Below, in pieces: positions 1-12,038 of a stretch of 64,000 bases of DNA. The stretch is from Coprinus comatus (lineage: Eukaryota; Basidiomycota; Agaricomycetes; Agaricales; Agaricaceae): contig JAWPGT010000008.1 of the NCBI GenBank assembly GCA_034638255.1, positions 496,001-560,000 of the forward strand. The letters run 5' to 3'. Below the pieces are notes generated by a model. It did not search any database. It was not told where the DNA came from and was given only the letters and a program-made list of their open reading frames with translations. The stretch's first letter is position 1. The number at the start of each line of letters is the position of its first letter. The position numbers and the translations under genes are program-made.

Positions 1-183
1 AAGGAGTGGAAGAAAAGCGGAAACTATGGCGACAGGAGCAAATTCTGGATAAGGAGTGATATTCGGCATGGAAAGGACAAGAAAATGAGCAAGAAACTGC
101 GCCTGGCACTTGGTGAGTTGTATGGCGTCAACTGGGTGTCTAAGGAGACTCGGAACAAAGTATGTGGCTTCCGAGTAGTTTAA
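1..183 (+). CDS. Possible 3' end of an unidentified gene (partial)
   Basis: A reading frame open from the first base runs 60 codons to TAA at 181-183. It is rich in Lys/Arg and Trp and includes the stretch RSKFWIRSDIRHGKDKK. No domain is recognised. The only support is the open frame and plausible amino-acid composition. A frame this short can arise by chance, so the call is weak. Confidence 0.28.
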   Translation, partial: KEWKKSGNYGDRSKFWIRSDIRHGKDKKMSKKLRLALGELYGVNWVSKETRNKVCGFRVV

Positions 184-1428
184 ATACACAACACTTCACA
201 AAGGATCTACTCTTTGCGGAGTCAAGTTGCTTCTATGATTAGAAGTTGTTGTATTTCTTGCCGCTGTATCCAAGTTGTCTCCGAGAGATTTGACGTCATT
301 GATGCCAAGATCGCCCGTCATGGCCATAAATAGTGCTGTTCAGTGAATCTTGTCCTGTCAGGAATGTTCTCTGAATGAATGTCAGGGAGCAAACGTCGTT
401 ACAATCGGGGGTTAGATCACTACCCATACACAGTCCTCTCCCCTGTACACCTATACTTAAATACAATGGATACTAAAGAGGAGAGGCAGTGAAAGTCTTC
501 CTTGGAAGCCTTGGCGGAAAGACGGCGTTAAGAAGACGCTAAATATAACTATTTCCATTTATTTATCTCGATCGAGAATCGGTGTCTTCAAAATCAAAAA
601 CTGATCAAAAATCACAAATCAAGCAAAACATCGACAACATCAGTTGAAAAATCGTCGACTACCCTGAAGCCTTCGTAGGTTTCCGGATTATGTGAATTGG
701 AACTGTATGTAGTACTTAAGTGTTGTACTTTTGAAGGAGATAAGACTTTCGGGGATGTGGAGGGTGAGATACCACGGTTAGTACATACTTACCCTTCTCC
801 CGAGCCTCCCCTAGTTGTTACCTGGCTGTTACTACGTTACTCCTTGATGAAGAGTGTTCAATGTCAAAGACATTGCTAAAACAGTTTCAAAGGTTCAAAG
901 AATCATCTACAGTAGATCTCCATGTCAATACTCATTCAACGTCTAGGATCATCATATAGTAACATTTATCCATTCTGATTTGCTACTACAGAAATTTGAG
1001 CAAGTTACGGTTTCTCTAAGACTAATCGACGTGTTTACAGCAAACTTAGTAAGGCTTGAACTTAGAAATTCCTCAACAAAATCATAAGAACAATAACCTT
1101 TTTTTAATTTGTTAACCCGTTACATATGTAATCATTGTAATGTACAGTACATGTTTTTTTTCCCTCCAAATCCGTATTCTGTAATATTGAAATTGTGTGT
1201 GTACGTATGTGTACGTATGTGGTGTATTGTGTAAAAGTTGTTGTATGTTCATGTATTCATGCAATGTGTCCGTAATGCATCATAAACAGAAGAGAAAGAG
1301 AAAGGGAAAGAACCATCCAAAAAAAAAAGAAAAAAAAAAAAGAAATCATTAACCATAACCGTAAAACAAAAAACCATAATCAATAAAAAAAAAAAACAAA
1401 AAAAAAAAACCCACTCACCCTTCGCCCG
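184..1428. other. Intergenic, no gene seen
   Basis: I see no convincing coding frame. The stretch 1,318-1,410 is A-rich on this strand, with several runs of 8-12 A. It lies immediately downstream of the OTU gene stop and probably contains that gene's 3' UTR. A short tandem repeat of the type gtgtgtacgtat lies near 1,197-1,220. Confidence 0.5.
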
Positions 1429-3867
1429 TCAAATCCTCAACTCTCTAAATCCACGAACATCAACTCTTCCAGTCCCATTCCTCAACCACTCTTCCTCCTC
1501 CTTCTCATCCCCGCTTTCCCTAGCTCCTCCATCTTTCCCTCTTACTCCTCCTCTACCTCCACCTCCACTACCATTAATTCTCGGAATCCTACTACCATTA
1601 CCACGCGAATAAGGCATAACAGTCCTAACTTTTGGTAATCCCAATTTTTTCCTTTCTCTTCTCGTCAATGGTTTTCCATTTTGATTGAGGCTGTTATTGA
1701 TACTGGTATTACTGGTGCCGTTAATAAAGTCATCATCATTAACAACCATACCAGCAGCAACACCTAAAGCCAATTCACGTTTTGATTGTCTTATTGCGTT
1801 TGATCTTCCTTGACCTGCGGGTACCGATGATTTATTTGGAATTTGAATTCTTTTTATATTTGAAGTATGATGGTGATGAGAAGTTGAAGTTTGAGTGGTA
1901 GAAGGAAGAGGAGGAGGTGAAGGTGAAGTTTGTTTTTCTTTAGGTGAAGAAGGTGAAGAAGGTGAAGAAGAAAGTGATGATAATATATCAGAATCCGAAT
2001 ATATTCCTTCCTCCTCCCCTTCCCCTTCTCCTTCTACTTCTTGTTTAATAGGTGACAATATCCTCTTCACACTTCCACCTACATCTATCTCCGCATCCGC
2101 ATCTGCCTCTACCTCCAACATTTCAACATCTCCAACCCTCTCCTTATCCTTATCTAAAAAAGCACTACCACTATCAAAAGGTTCCCTATCAGGTCCACAC
2201 AACCTCGATCTAACCCTTGGACCTCCACTACTACCACTACTACCACTACCACTTGAATGAACATTATCCTCTGATATTTCAGATTCTTCAAATGTACGTT
2301 TCGGACTACGATTTGTACGATGTATACCGTTATGATCTATGTTTATACTTTCGTCATTTAAATGGGGTGCTGATGTATGTGTTGGTGGTTGTACATGATG
2401 AATTGTTGATGTTGAAATTGATGTTGAAGATGCGGTCGTGGATGTAGTCGTGGTCGTAAATGATGTAGATAATGAAGTTGTTGATGGATTGATAGTAGAG
2501 GATGAAATAGAATTGGAATTGCTGGATGAAGATGCTTGAGAAACTGGAGGTGTGGCCGAAGCCGAAGGTGTAGCAGAGAGTGATCTTGAAGGGGGTAATC
2601 GCAATTTCAAACCAGAACCAGCCTTGGTTAGTTTCGTAGTAGTGGTAGTAGGGGCAGGCGTAGATGATTTACTTTCCGATTCGGAAATGTTGGCGGAGGA
2701 AGGGTTACTATTCAATCTGAGTTTGAGTGTAATCTTGAGTTTCTCTGGTTCGTCCCCTTCGCGGTGTTGTTCTGGTTCCTGTTCTAGTTCCTGTTCCGTT
2801 TCTGTTGCTGAACCAGGTTCTTGATTTTGATCCGGATATTGATGGTCGGTGGGATTTGCGGATGTCTGTTTTGCTTTTCCTTTGGTAAGTTTCTCTCTTG
2901 CCTTTTCCTTCTTCTTCTCTTTCCTATCCCGTTCCTTTTCTTTTTCAGCTTTTTTCTTGTCCTTGCCAGGTTTATATTCCGCCGTAACAGCAGGTGTAAG
3001 GTCGGGAGAAGGAGCAGGACGTTCTTTAACAACAGGTAAACCAACATGAGGACCCTTTAAATTTCGTATAGACGAAAAATGCTCCCAATCATGATACCTA
3101 TAAAGAACAAAGAAATTGAGAATGTTATAAAACTCAAACCGAGGTAAAAATAAACATACGCAACATAAACGGGGGACGAGTTTTCCTGATCGGGGTGATT
3201 GGCTTCCTTATCCGGCGAAGGTGGGGGTGATGAGGAAGAAGTGGCAAAAGCATCCCATTCTATCACATATACAAGTCCTGGTTGAACCACTTTAACATTT
3301 CTTTTGGCCATATGTGCAAATGCCGAAAGTTCCATATGACCACCATATGTAGCTGAAAAATGAAAATATAAAAACAATAAAAATAAATAAAAATGGAAAT
3401 TTATTGATGTGAAGAATTTAAAATGGAGGGGACGTACCGTTCTCTCTCATACACCGGATATGAGTTTCTATACCACGTTCGTCATCGACAAAAGGTTCAT
3501 ATCGAGTTCTATGTTTCTGAATCCAGTCACAGATGTCTTGGCGGAGTTGAGAATGCTTGGAATCTGTGCCATAAAGCTGATCTGAGAGAGCTCTGAAGAG
3601 ACAGTTTCCATCCCCTAGAGTAGATGCTGCATAAAGACCCAACTGCCTAAGCTGATCATCCAACTGCTGGGCAGTTTGTGCGGGGTCTGAGAGAGAGAGC
3701 AGCTGGAGAGCACGTGAGGCGGGGAGAGAGAGGAGTGGGAGGAGGGCTTACTCTGCCACGCGACGATCTTGTCTGGCGTGACTTGACTTTGTGGCGGTCA
3801 GGCGTTGTGTGTGCCAATTAAGAAGAGACTTACGCTGCGGGTTTTGTTTTCGCTTTGTGTGGCCCAT
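1429..3867 (-). CDS. OTU-domain cysteine protease (deubiquitinase), OTUD3-like
   Basis: Predicted ubiquitin-cleaving protease of the OTU family. I model five exons: 3867-3834, 3781-3752, 3686-3438, 3352-3160 and 3097-1429. All four introns have GT-AG ends and keep the frame, giving 724 residues. The protein starts MGHTKRKQNPQ. The OTU core holds the catalytic Cys50 in GDGNCLFRAL and the catalytic His175 in WEHFSSIR, with a GGH motif between them. After the roughly 180-residue catalytic domain comes a Lys/Glu-rich segment, then a long Ser/Thr/Pro low-complexity tail of over 450 residues and a Gly/Arg-rich C-terminus. That tail is much longer than in animal OTUD3 and is probably disordered. Exons 1 and 2 are very short (34 and 30 nt), so the start rests on frame consistency and good donor sites. 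The gene diverges from its neighbour across a 77-bp gap. Confidence 0.88.
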
Positions 3868-3944
3868 TAAAGGGAGACAACACCCTGCCCATCACAACAG
3901 TCACAACAACAAGATTAGATAATCATATTCCTTCTTCCGCAGCC
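3868..3944. promoter_or_regulatory. 77-bp divergent gap between two start codons
   Basis: The ATG of the OTU gene (minus, 3867) and the ATG of the next gene (plus, 3945) are separated by only 77 bp. The core promoters must therefore overlap or lie inside the transcribed part of the opposite gene. I see no clear TATA box in the gap. The minus-strand 5' UTR probably overlaps the plus-strand one. Confidence 0.55.
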
Positions 3945-5015
3945 ATGATCATCGACCACAAATCTGCCAATCCTCCCCCCTCCTATGCTTCATTACAAGG
4001 CTTACAACTAGTCCCAGCCACTGGATTTAAACCTACTTTGGCTACCATACCACCCCACATTATTCTCCAAATAGTTTATTCCACATTTCCCCAGGTACCA
4101 TCCGCAGACGAGGGAAAGATCGAACGTCAACGCAAGACACTTTTGTGGCTGGTAAAAAGCCTTCGCCTTGTCAACAGATCATTATACATTGGTACGCTAT
4201 TATGCTACTCATTGACACCCATCGTAATCTAATATTATACCACAGCCTGCATGCATGTTCTCCGCTCTACCTACCTCCCCATATACCAATCACTCATCCG
4301 TCCTCCCAATACTTCTGACCCCTTCCCAACAACCACCTCCGATTCCAATTCTCCCATATATTCTTCAGAAACTTCTCCCGTCGTTCAAAGTCTTCAACGA
4401 GAAACTACTGTTCTAGATCATTTCATAGGTCTCAAAGTCCGTGAAGACGTATTTTCAGATGATTCTGAATATCACATCGAACGTGAAAGCATGTTCAAAG
4501 ATCTCTTTTATCATGCTCAACCAAAAGCTAGACTTGAAGATTTGGTAAGGAAATACGGTCTTGTGGAAGGTGTTATTAGTGTTCCTGGTTTATCCCAACC
4601 TGGTACAGTTTCGGTTAGAAGAGAAGGATCTACACCGAGTTTAACAAAGGATTCACATTCATCATCACCTTCTACTTCAAGCGTCATAATCTCAACTTCA
4701 CCTTCTACTTCAAAACCACAATCAACAGCATCTAGATTCTTTTCTTCATTCTCTATGAAATCGAAAAACAAAACAAAATCGAATTCACCTTACCTTCCTT
4801 CCACCACAACCCAACCTCCACCAAAACAAATAACTCCCATACCATTTTCTTCTATTTCAATTTCTTTAACTCCAAGAATGATTAGTCTTGTGGTTGGTTC
4901 TGGTTCTAATAGAAGGACTGTGGTACAAGTTGATAGAGGTAGAGATGAGAGATTGGAAGTTGGTGCTAGGATTCTTGTTAATGATTTAAAGGATGTTTTG
5001 TTAGAAAATGCTTGA
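3945..5015 (+). CDS. Conserved hypothetical protein, F-box-like N-terminus
   Basis: Two exons, 3945-4191 and 4246-5015, joined by a GT-AG intron of 54 nt, give 338 residues. The first ATG in frame is 3945. Residues near 40-100 (IPPHIILQIVYSTFP, then SLRLVNRSLYIACMHVLRS) resemble an F-box-type helix pair followed by a leucine-rich segment, as in many basidiomycete proteins of unknown function. The middle is Ser/Thr/Pro-rich. The C-terminal 60 residues are again ordered in appearance (LTPRMISLVVGSG). There is no signal peptide and no membrane segment. F-box membership is inference from pattern only, and the protein could equally be an unrelated family. It shares a very short divergent promoter with the OTU protease gene. 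Confidence 0.72.
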
Positions 5016-6486
5016 AATGCATTTTAGGTTTAAGCTCTTTACTTATATCTAGTTATGTTGTGGACATTTCTATTTCGTTTGTATGGACCTTTTTTTATAC
5101 CTTATCATACTTAATACCCCTCCCTGTTTGTTTTTAACCAAATTATAACACTTGATGTATATATCAAATCAAACTTGATGAAGGATGGCATTCCGTCGTC
5201 GTACAATTAATTACTCATTCTATATAGATGTAGAAATTCTGTGTTTGTTTTTCTTTTCTTTTTATGTAAGTGGACCTGGAAGGTAAGTACTTTTTAGTAA
5301 GGACTGTACATTCAATCACCGTTCTCTCTCACCAGGCGTTCTTGCTAAATTAATTTTATGTAACTTATTATTTATTCACCAGCGAATCACAAAAGCATTT
5401 TTTTATACGAGTAAGTAAAAAGTATGGGATAAGTATTATATATTACAGTGTACAACCGCAAGAGATCCGCACAAGACACCCGACCAAGAAAAACCCGGTT
5501 TTCTCGGAATTGTGTTGTGATTTACACAAGATTTACATCTTCTACAGAATGTTTAAATTGATGCGATCCAAACGGATATTTCCATATTCATGTGATATAT
5601 ATATATAAAAAGGCTGATAAGAGAAGAAAATTGAAGAGCTTTGGAGCTTTTGGAAAATGTTTCAAGTTCTCAACGTACAAAAAAAAAAAAGCTACATAGG
5701 ACAGTAATATCTAACCGTACGAAAAACCATGTCAGGCGTGTTCTGGGCGTTACTACACAAGCTCCGATGAGTCTGGACAGGCACAGAACCCTTTGAAGCT
5801 TGAAGCTTTTGAATACGTATTGAAGTAATCGAGTATAAGTGTATACTATACTGAATGATAACCGGCCCTGGGCCCTAACATTGCTCATAAATTATAATTA
5901 TAACGATTGATCGGCGATAATAACGAATTGAGGGCAGTACTGTTAAGCGATGATATTTTACACATATATCAACTTGCAAATGATGTTTCAGGAGGTTGGA
6001 TAAAGTGTTATAACCTGTTACAGATTTATACAACACGCTCAAAGTACTGGTCTGAGGCACAGAGACAGGGAACACTGAAGGGATATTAACTGATATTGAT
6101 GAATTGTTTCTTCGGAAACCAAGCCCCGAGTTATGTGTGTAGGTTTTGCGCAACACGTGTGTGTATCATGTTTGTGACTTTCCATATGATGGTGCCGGCC
6201 TCGTTGTTGGGCGCTTGAACTCGTGAACTGTGAGCGCTGATCCATCGTGTGTTACCTCTGTCAATAAAATGATTGCAATAGTATGTGTTAGGGTATAGTA
6301 ATGATATGAAAGGACAAAGGGAGAAAGAGAACTCGTTATGCAACATACACAATTTCAAGCGCCTATATACTGTCCAGATTGAAAAAACCAGTTGAAAATT
6401 AAATAAATAAAAGAAAGTGCTACAGAGATGAAAAGTTTGAAAAGAACAAGGTCCAAGGGGTTATAAAAAAAAAGTAGTATGTCAAA
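5016..6486. other. Intergenic, convergent 3' regions, no gene seen
   Basis: This lies between the 3' ends of the plus-strand unknown gene and the minus-strand membrane protein gene. It is AT-rich with no frame that looks coding or has matching splice signals. Several short open frames on both strands lack composition bias and are taken as chance. Confidence 0.5.
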
Positions 6487-7089
6487 TCAATGCATATCCG
6501 AATCCTTCAAAGGTAAATCCACCAACGAACTATTATCCTCAACCTCATCAATTTCAAATGAATCCCCCTTCTTATTTCTTTTCACTTTATATAAAGTAAT
6601 TTTTCGTACTCGTTTCCCAACTTTCTCGCTTCCTTTAGTAGTAGTGATTGCTTCTGACCCATTGGTACCAGACCAAGGAGAAGTTAAGAAAGACAAGATA
6701 TTGCTTGATGAGTTGAATTGTGATCTTCTACTACCAATTGTTCCAGGTTGATCAACCAACGTTTGTTCATCCTCAGCCAAATCCTCTGAAAATCCATATC
6801 CTTTTTCATTAACCATCACTCCTTCTTCTGCTAGCAAACTCCGTTGTTTCCTACTCTTAAATCGTCTTACAAGACGATATGTTATATAGCTCATAAGAGA
6901 CACTCCTACAAGCGCTCCTAGCATAACGAAGACGATGGTTGCTGCATTAACCGAGTTGGGTGCTGATGATGAGGAGGATGAAGTCGGTGATGAGGAAGGA
7001 GAGGTGGAAGAGAATATAGTTGGAGATGATGGGTTTGGTTCGAAGTTGGTGTGTTGTCGTGCTTGCATGATTGAAGGTGGAGGCGTCAT
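6487..7089 (-). CDS. Single-pass membrane protein with Ser/Thr-rich N-terminus
   Basis: A single exon of 200 residues from ATG at 7089. About 45 Ser/Pro/Thr-rich residues are followed by one membrane segment (ATIVFVMLGALVGVSLMSY). Then come a basic stop-transfer patch (RRFKSRKQR) and a cytosolic tail ending in an acidic stretch. The architecture recalls yeast Mid2/Wsc-type sensors, but there is no Cys-rich WSC domain and no cleavable signal peptide, so a sensor role is only a guess. Two other proteins of the same plan lie at 7,890-8,913 and 19,300-20,398. Confidence 0.6.
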   Translation of the reverse strand: MTPPPSIMQARQHTNFEPNPSSPTIFSSTSPSSSPTSSSSSSAPNSVNAATIVFVMLGALVGVSLMSYITYRLVRRFKSRKQRSLLAEEGVMVNEKGYGFSEDLAEDEQTLVDQPGTIGSRRSQFNSSSNILSFLTSPWSGTNGSEAITTTKGSEKVGKRVRKITLYKVKRNKKGDSFEIDEVEDNSSLVDLPLKDSDMH

Positions 7090-7889
7090 GGACAAGTTGA
7101 GCGTCAAATGAAGGAATCTATATGGCAAGTTCTGAGTTGGCTCTTGTTAAGTATAGATTGGCCAGAAGCGTACTAAGAAAGAATGAGTTAAAGTGATTTT
7201 TATGGATGAGAAGGCGAAGTCAGGGATCGTAATAACAAGTGACAATAACATTCATTGTTGTTACTTATATACTTGTCTAAAAACCCCTCCTTGATTCCAA
7301 CCTGATCTGGTACCGCGCCCAGGGTTAAAATTGGAATGCATCAAGATCTACGCCGGTGACGTAAGAAGGATCAAGATAAACTTAATCGCAACATCTCTTG
7401 GTAGAACTACACCATAGGTCGACACATTAGGATTGAGACCAAAAAGACTCTTTGAATAGTACACTAATGTCCCTCCTACTTGTGAAGGTAGTTTTTTTGA
7501 GGGGGGTAAGGATGACTTTGAAAAAAAATTGAGTCCGACTCGACCGAACCGAACGCTCACACACACGGTCCGTCACCTCCTTCGTCTGTTTACCCTTCTT
7601 GGCTCTGGTAACAATTCTAGGCTGTCGTCTCTGTATATCTTTTTTCCGTGGTTTATTCGACCTCTCTGCATATCCTTTCTCGCTCTTTTCTAATGAGTGG
7701 GCTAGGTGGGCCAGGCAATATGGAACATCAGGTGATTTTTTTTTTTTGCAAATACACAACACCTTGTGGCCCTGGAAAGCGCCCAATTCGTGCAGCAATC
7801 AGGGACATCTCGCGCATAACATTGGTCCGGCAATATAGTGCAAAGACTAAGGATACTTCACCTCATTCACTGTCTTTTTCTTTTTCTTC
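7090..7889. other. Divergent intergenic region
   Basis: 800 bp between two divergently oriented single-pass membrane protein genes. It probably holds both promoters. I see no RNA gene or convincing coding frame. A run of 11 T lies near 7,738. Confidence 0.5.
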
Positions 7890-8913
7890 ATGGCGGGAAC
7901 CTCGAGTTCAGCTACTTGCAACGCCTGTTCAAACCAACATCGCCCATTAAGGTGGCTAGCTCGTCGGTCTATACTCACCATCCGTATTCCCGACGAGGAC
8001 ATTGTTGTTCACGACTCTCCTTTATCAACTCCAAATTCAGGTGAACACGGAGGAACACTAGTATTACGGACACATCATGTTGTCCTTATTTCAATAGCTG
8101 GTGTTTTATTCGTCCTGACCATCATTACAATATGGCGATGGAATCAAAATCGACGGAAGATTAGGCGAGCGCGTGGTAACAAGCGTTTTACGATCGATGG
8201 TTCAACAACTAGGAGCCAATCCCCACGTCAATCACTACCGTCTGTTCCAATAATCACATCACACTTACAACCACCACAGCAATCATCTAATTCATCGGGA
8301 TCATCCTCATCTCCTTCCGCTCCTGAGTCTTTATCCCTCCATCCAATGGAAATGTATTCAGCTCTACTTTCTCGAAGACTTGAATGCGAATATCCATCAG
8401 CAACAGCAAGTGCGGTATCGGTATACGAACATCTCACAGACTCTGAAAATGAAGTTCAACAAACACTACACCAAAACCCTAGTCATAGGACACATGCTCT
8501 TATAGGTTCAGGAAATTCTAGCGTTTCAATTACTCCTCATGATTCACCATACCTACATCCTCAATCTTTCATTCCTACTAATTTCTCCTGCTACACATTT
8601 ACCATCACCTTCACTTTCTTTAAATAGCAGTCCTCTTACATTCGAAACATCAAAATTGTATACATCTCAAAATGACACTACAATCACTCCTTTCTCTCTT
8701 GACAAACAAACTCCATCATCTTCACAATGTAACTTGACGGAAGATGAAGAAGGAGAAAAAACACAGACACCCCATTCAATGCCTCCATTCAATCGATTAC
8801 TGGTACTTGACCGTCGAACCGATTCAATCCATAGAAGATCATTACCGCCAACCCCTAATGGATCAAATTCTCTACTCCCTTCAATATCGATATCCAAGAA
8901 TCAAGTTAAATAA
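7890..8913 (+). pseudogene. Single-pass membrane protein gene with a frame break
   Basis: The frame from ATG 7890 encodes a short N-terminus, one membrane segment (VVLISIAGVLFVLTIITIW), a basic patch (NRRKIRRARGNKR) and a Ser/Pro-rich tail. It stops near 8,627 after a run of unlikely residues (FSCYTFTITFTFFK). A second frame takes over from about 8,590 and continues with matching composition (for example RRSLPPTPNGSNS) to a stop at 8,913. Removing one base near 8,580-8,595 would join the two. I found no GT-AG intron that does so. Either the gene carries a +1 insertion or the sequence has an error here. The true start is also uncertain. No family is recognised beyond the architecture. Confidence 0.45.
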
Positions 8914-9569
8914 CCTATACAATGATATTTTCAGACTACTTGTGAGTGTTACAACTTAATGAATTGTTTTTTTCTCTCCAAACTAATGTATTGATTCTTC
9001 TATTGATAGAACAATCAATTGTACATATATACTTCAAATGTCTTCAACCAACTTGTCGCATATATCATTAGTGTTTATTAACATTTACATTCCTTATATA
9101 CCCTGCTTTTAATAGGGAGTTTCAAGTGCTCATCTCTGTACGGGTGAACCACTGGTGGTAAAGTTTTCTGGGGGTATTGTTAGGGATGTTGATTACACTA
9201 GGTTTAGGAACTCGTTTCTTTCTGTACCAATCATGCTTACATTCGTTCGTTCAAGTAGTCATATCTTTGTCATTTCCCTAACATTTCCCCCCCAATGCCC
9301 CGATATTCAAATGCCCATCATATTGATCGCCTACTAGATACATTTTTGTAACTCTGATAACTTTTACATTTCTCGCATCATTGGAGATGTAAAATGTACT
9401 CCGAAAAGTCCTTACTGTTTAACATAAAATCAAGGCGTACTTTCCTGCTTCTCCGCCATATCCTCCTCTTCAGCAGAAGTACTATCAGTACAAGTCCATG
9501 AACCAGTATCCGATCCTCGAGAGGAATCATCCCGTTCCAGTATAGGTGCACTGGCAACAGACAATGTGC
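8914..9569. other. Intergenic, convergent 3' regions, no gene seen
   Basis: This lies between the 3' ends of the plus-strand membrane protein gene and the first BCS1-like gene. No frame looks coding. Confidence 0.5.
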
Positions 9570-11746
9570 TCACATCACAGCCTTTAAAGGAGCGACACCC
9601 CCGTCTGCTGATTTAATTTTCAGTGTCCCATCCTTATCCATAAATATCTCCGGTTTATCGACAACTGCTTGAGCATTTGCACCAGAAGCCATATCCGATA
9701 GTTTCAAGAGTGTTGACTGTAACTTTTCAACTTGCCTCGCGTTCTTCCTATCATTTATCTTCTCCCTCTTCGCTCTCTTTGCCTCTTCCAATTCTTTTTT
9801 CTCTGCAAGTACTGTTACAACCCATTCCTTTGCCTCATTTAATGCCTTCTCCGGTTTGAATTTGTTAGCGAGTAGGAATCCTTGAATCTCAGCAGCGGTG
9901 AACGTTTTCTCTGGTATAATATCTCCGAATTTCACTGAAAGTCTATCAATCAGAACTTGCTTATCATCATCCGACATCTCCTTTTCCTTGGCAGACTCGG
10001 CAATACAGTGGGAAATTGGGAAGAAACGTTTGAATAAAGCAACAGCTTGCTCTCGGACAGTATGGTAATATTGAACCTTGCGATCAATACGCCCAGGACG
10101 AATCAATGCACCATCAAGGTCTTCGATATGATTAGTCTAAAAGAACAATAATGTTGGTACGAGGAACCATAGACGGTAAATTTGATTGGAAACTCACTGT
10201 GGCGAAGAATAAAATACCCTCTTGACTTGCAACACCATCGAGAATGTTGAGTAAACCAGAAAGTGTGACACTAGTCCTACCAGCAGCACCGCCATATGCC
10301 ATTAATGTATCAGCTTCAGTATCCCGGTCGCCACCACGAGGGAAGGCGCAGTCAATATCTTCGAGCAAGAAGATTGATCGTTTGGGAATGGCGGCTACGG
10401 CTTGAGCTAGGACAGCGTCGTCAATCCTAAATTACGACACCGTTAGTTATGTTGTAGATTTGTCAAAGAATTGGTCACCAACGAATTAGAAGCCAATGAA
10501 ATAGAGTAAATCTCTAGGCCAAGTTCTCCTGCCTTTGTAGAGCATTCAGTAAAGTCATAAACATGGTACCGCTACGTCACATACCAAAGCATAGATAGTT
10601 GAACCTAGTGATAGATTGAATTAGCATGGACTATTGTATGTGAAAAATAACAACTTACTCTTTCCAGATCCCGGTGGACCGTACAACAAATACCCCCGAC
10701 GATACGGAATTCCTGCTGACCTATACCAGTCTTCCATGCTCAGGAACTCTTTCGTATCGGAAACAATGGAATCCATAACTCCAGGTTCAAGTACTACCGA
10801 ATCCAGTGACCTGCGAGGCTTACGTTTGGTGTCATTCCAATGGAATGTCGAATATGTTTTCTAAATAACCATGGAAAAAATATCAATATTCAGGGTCACA
10901 GTTCCTCGATAAAATAAAAATAAAACTCACCGAGGTTGAAGTATGAATGATAACGTGCGGTTTACTCGATTCCAGATACTTCTCCCTTGCATCTTCTACA
11001 ATAGTCGAAACAACTCTAACATCCCGGGTATAAACACTAAAAGACGATAAACACCGCAAACTACAGATAGGGAGGTCCAACAGTAACTCACGTTAAATAA
11101 AGCGTCGACGAAGTGACAGCTTTCTCCTTTTTATAGTCATATGATGGTAATCCAGCAGATCTCCTGATAGAAATCCAATGTTTTTTCCACTTAAAGGTCT
11201 GCGGGTCCTGATAGGTGGGCACATATTCCGCATTCCCGATCTCCTCTCCTTCTTGGGTCATTTCGGAATCATCCAACCCACCTCGTTGTTGAAGTGTTTT
11301 GGCATTAATTCTAAAATTCCAACTACTTTTCCATACTTGTTCTTTCGCCTATTGAGATGGAAAAAATGACACCAATGAGTATTCAGATAATACGTTTGCG
11401 TAACGCCAAGTGAACTCACTAGAAAGGCCATTATCCAATCATAAGAAGGATCACCCTCACGAAACTCGACAGTGACAGAGTACTCTATTTCGCCATTCAG
11501 CCAAAGAAAGATATAACTCAGTTGCAAAGAAAAACACTCACGAAATCTCCATCGTTCAGAAACCATCCCATACGCTGTCCTTCCCATTTCCAACAACCAA
11601 CCCATCAAAAATAGTGATAATGTTCTCCATATCCCAGAGTCCCCGCCAGGAAGATACGCAGTGAGCATGCTCATACTGATCATTTGTGACAACCAAGGTG
11701 GTGTGCCACTACCGCCCATGTTGTGCGTAGAAGGGGTGGACGACAT
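9570..11746 (-). CDS. BCS1-like AAA ATPase, copy A
   Basis: BCS1-type AAA protein of roughly 590 residues, in many exons. The start is ATG 11746 (MSSTPSTHN). An N-terminal membrane segment ([16 protein letters not shown]) precedes a BCS1_N-type region ending near [14 protein letters not shown] sequence, then the AAA core. That core has Walker A GPPGSGKS, Walker [13 protein letters not shown], the segment [17 protein letters not shown] and [10 protein letters not shown] Lys/Glu-rich C-terminal extension follows. In classical BCS1 this domain set moves the folded Rieske Fe-S protein across the inner mitochondrial membrane for complex III assembly. Fungal BCS1-like paralogues often have unknown roles, so the substrate here is not assigned. 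An intron splits the Walker A Ser codon and is followed by a 20-nt microexon (10604-10585). Copies B and C lie directly upstream in the same orientation. B is the closer relative. Confidence 0.88.
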
Positions 11747-11813
11747 TGTAGTATTGTGGGGGTTATTGTTCGAGTCAAAGGTACGTCAAAGGGTTGGCTT
11801 CCTTTGAGATGCA

Positions 11814-12038
11814 CAAGTAAGAGGACCCCCGGATATCCCTATAGAGCCCGAGTCCATCAGAACGAACAAAATTAACGAAAATTTTATGGAGTCAAAAAAA
11901 AACCTTTTTGGATTGCGACAATGAGAAACGCACGAATCCAATGTTAAAAAGCGCGGGAAATTTTTCAAAAACTTGCCTCAAAAACCTCAAATTCTGTGGC
12001 TCAACCTCTATAGGGATATTCGGGGGCCCTTGAGTAAG
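11814..12038. mobile_element. MITE-like element with 25-bp terminal inverted repeats
   Basis: Left end 11822-11846 and right end 12006-12030 are inverted repeats matching at 23 of 25 positions (ends AGGACCCCCGGATATCCC and its near complement). The element is 209 bp with no coding capacity and an AT-rich centre. Immediately outside lie 11814-11821 (caagtaag) and 12031-12038 (tgagtaag), matching at 6 of 8, which looks like an aged 8-bp target duplication as made by hAT-type transposases. The family assignment is inference. It sits about 75 bp upstream of the copy A start codon and could affect its promoter. Confidence 0.7.

Noticed and set aside
1895..2447. Plus-strand open frames inside the OTU gene
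   Set aside because: They are antisense to the low-complexity tail, and their composition is explained by it.
2784..3047. Minus-strand Lys/Arg-rich open frame within the OTU gene
   Set aside because: It is a shadow of the OTU reading frame, which is continuous through this stretch.
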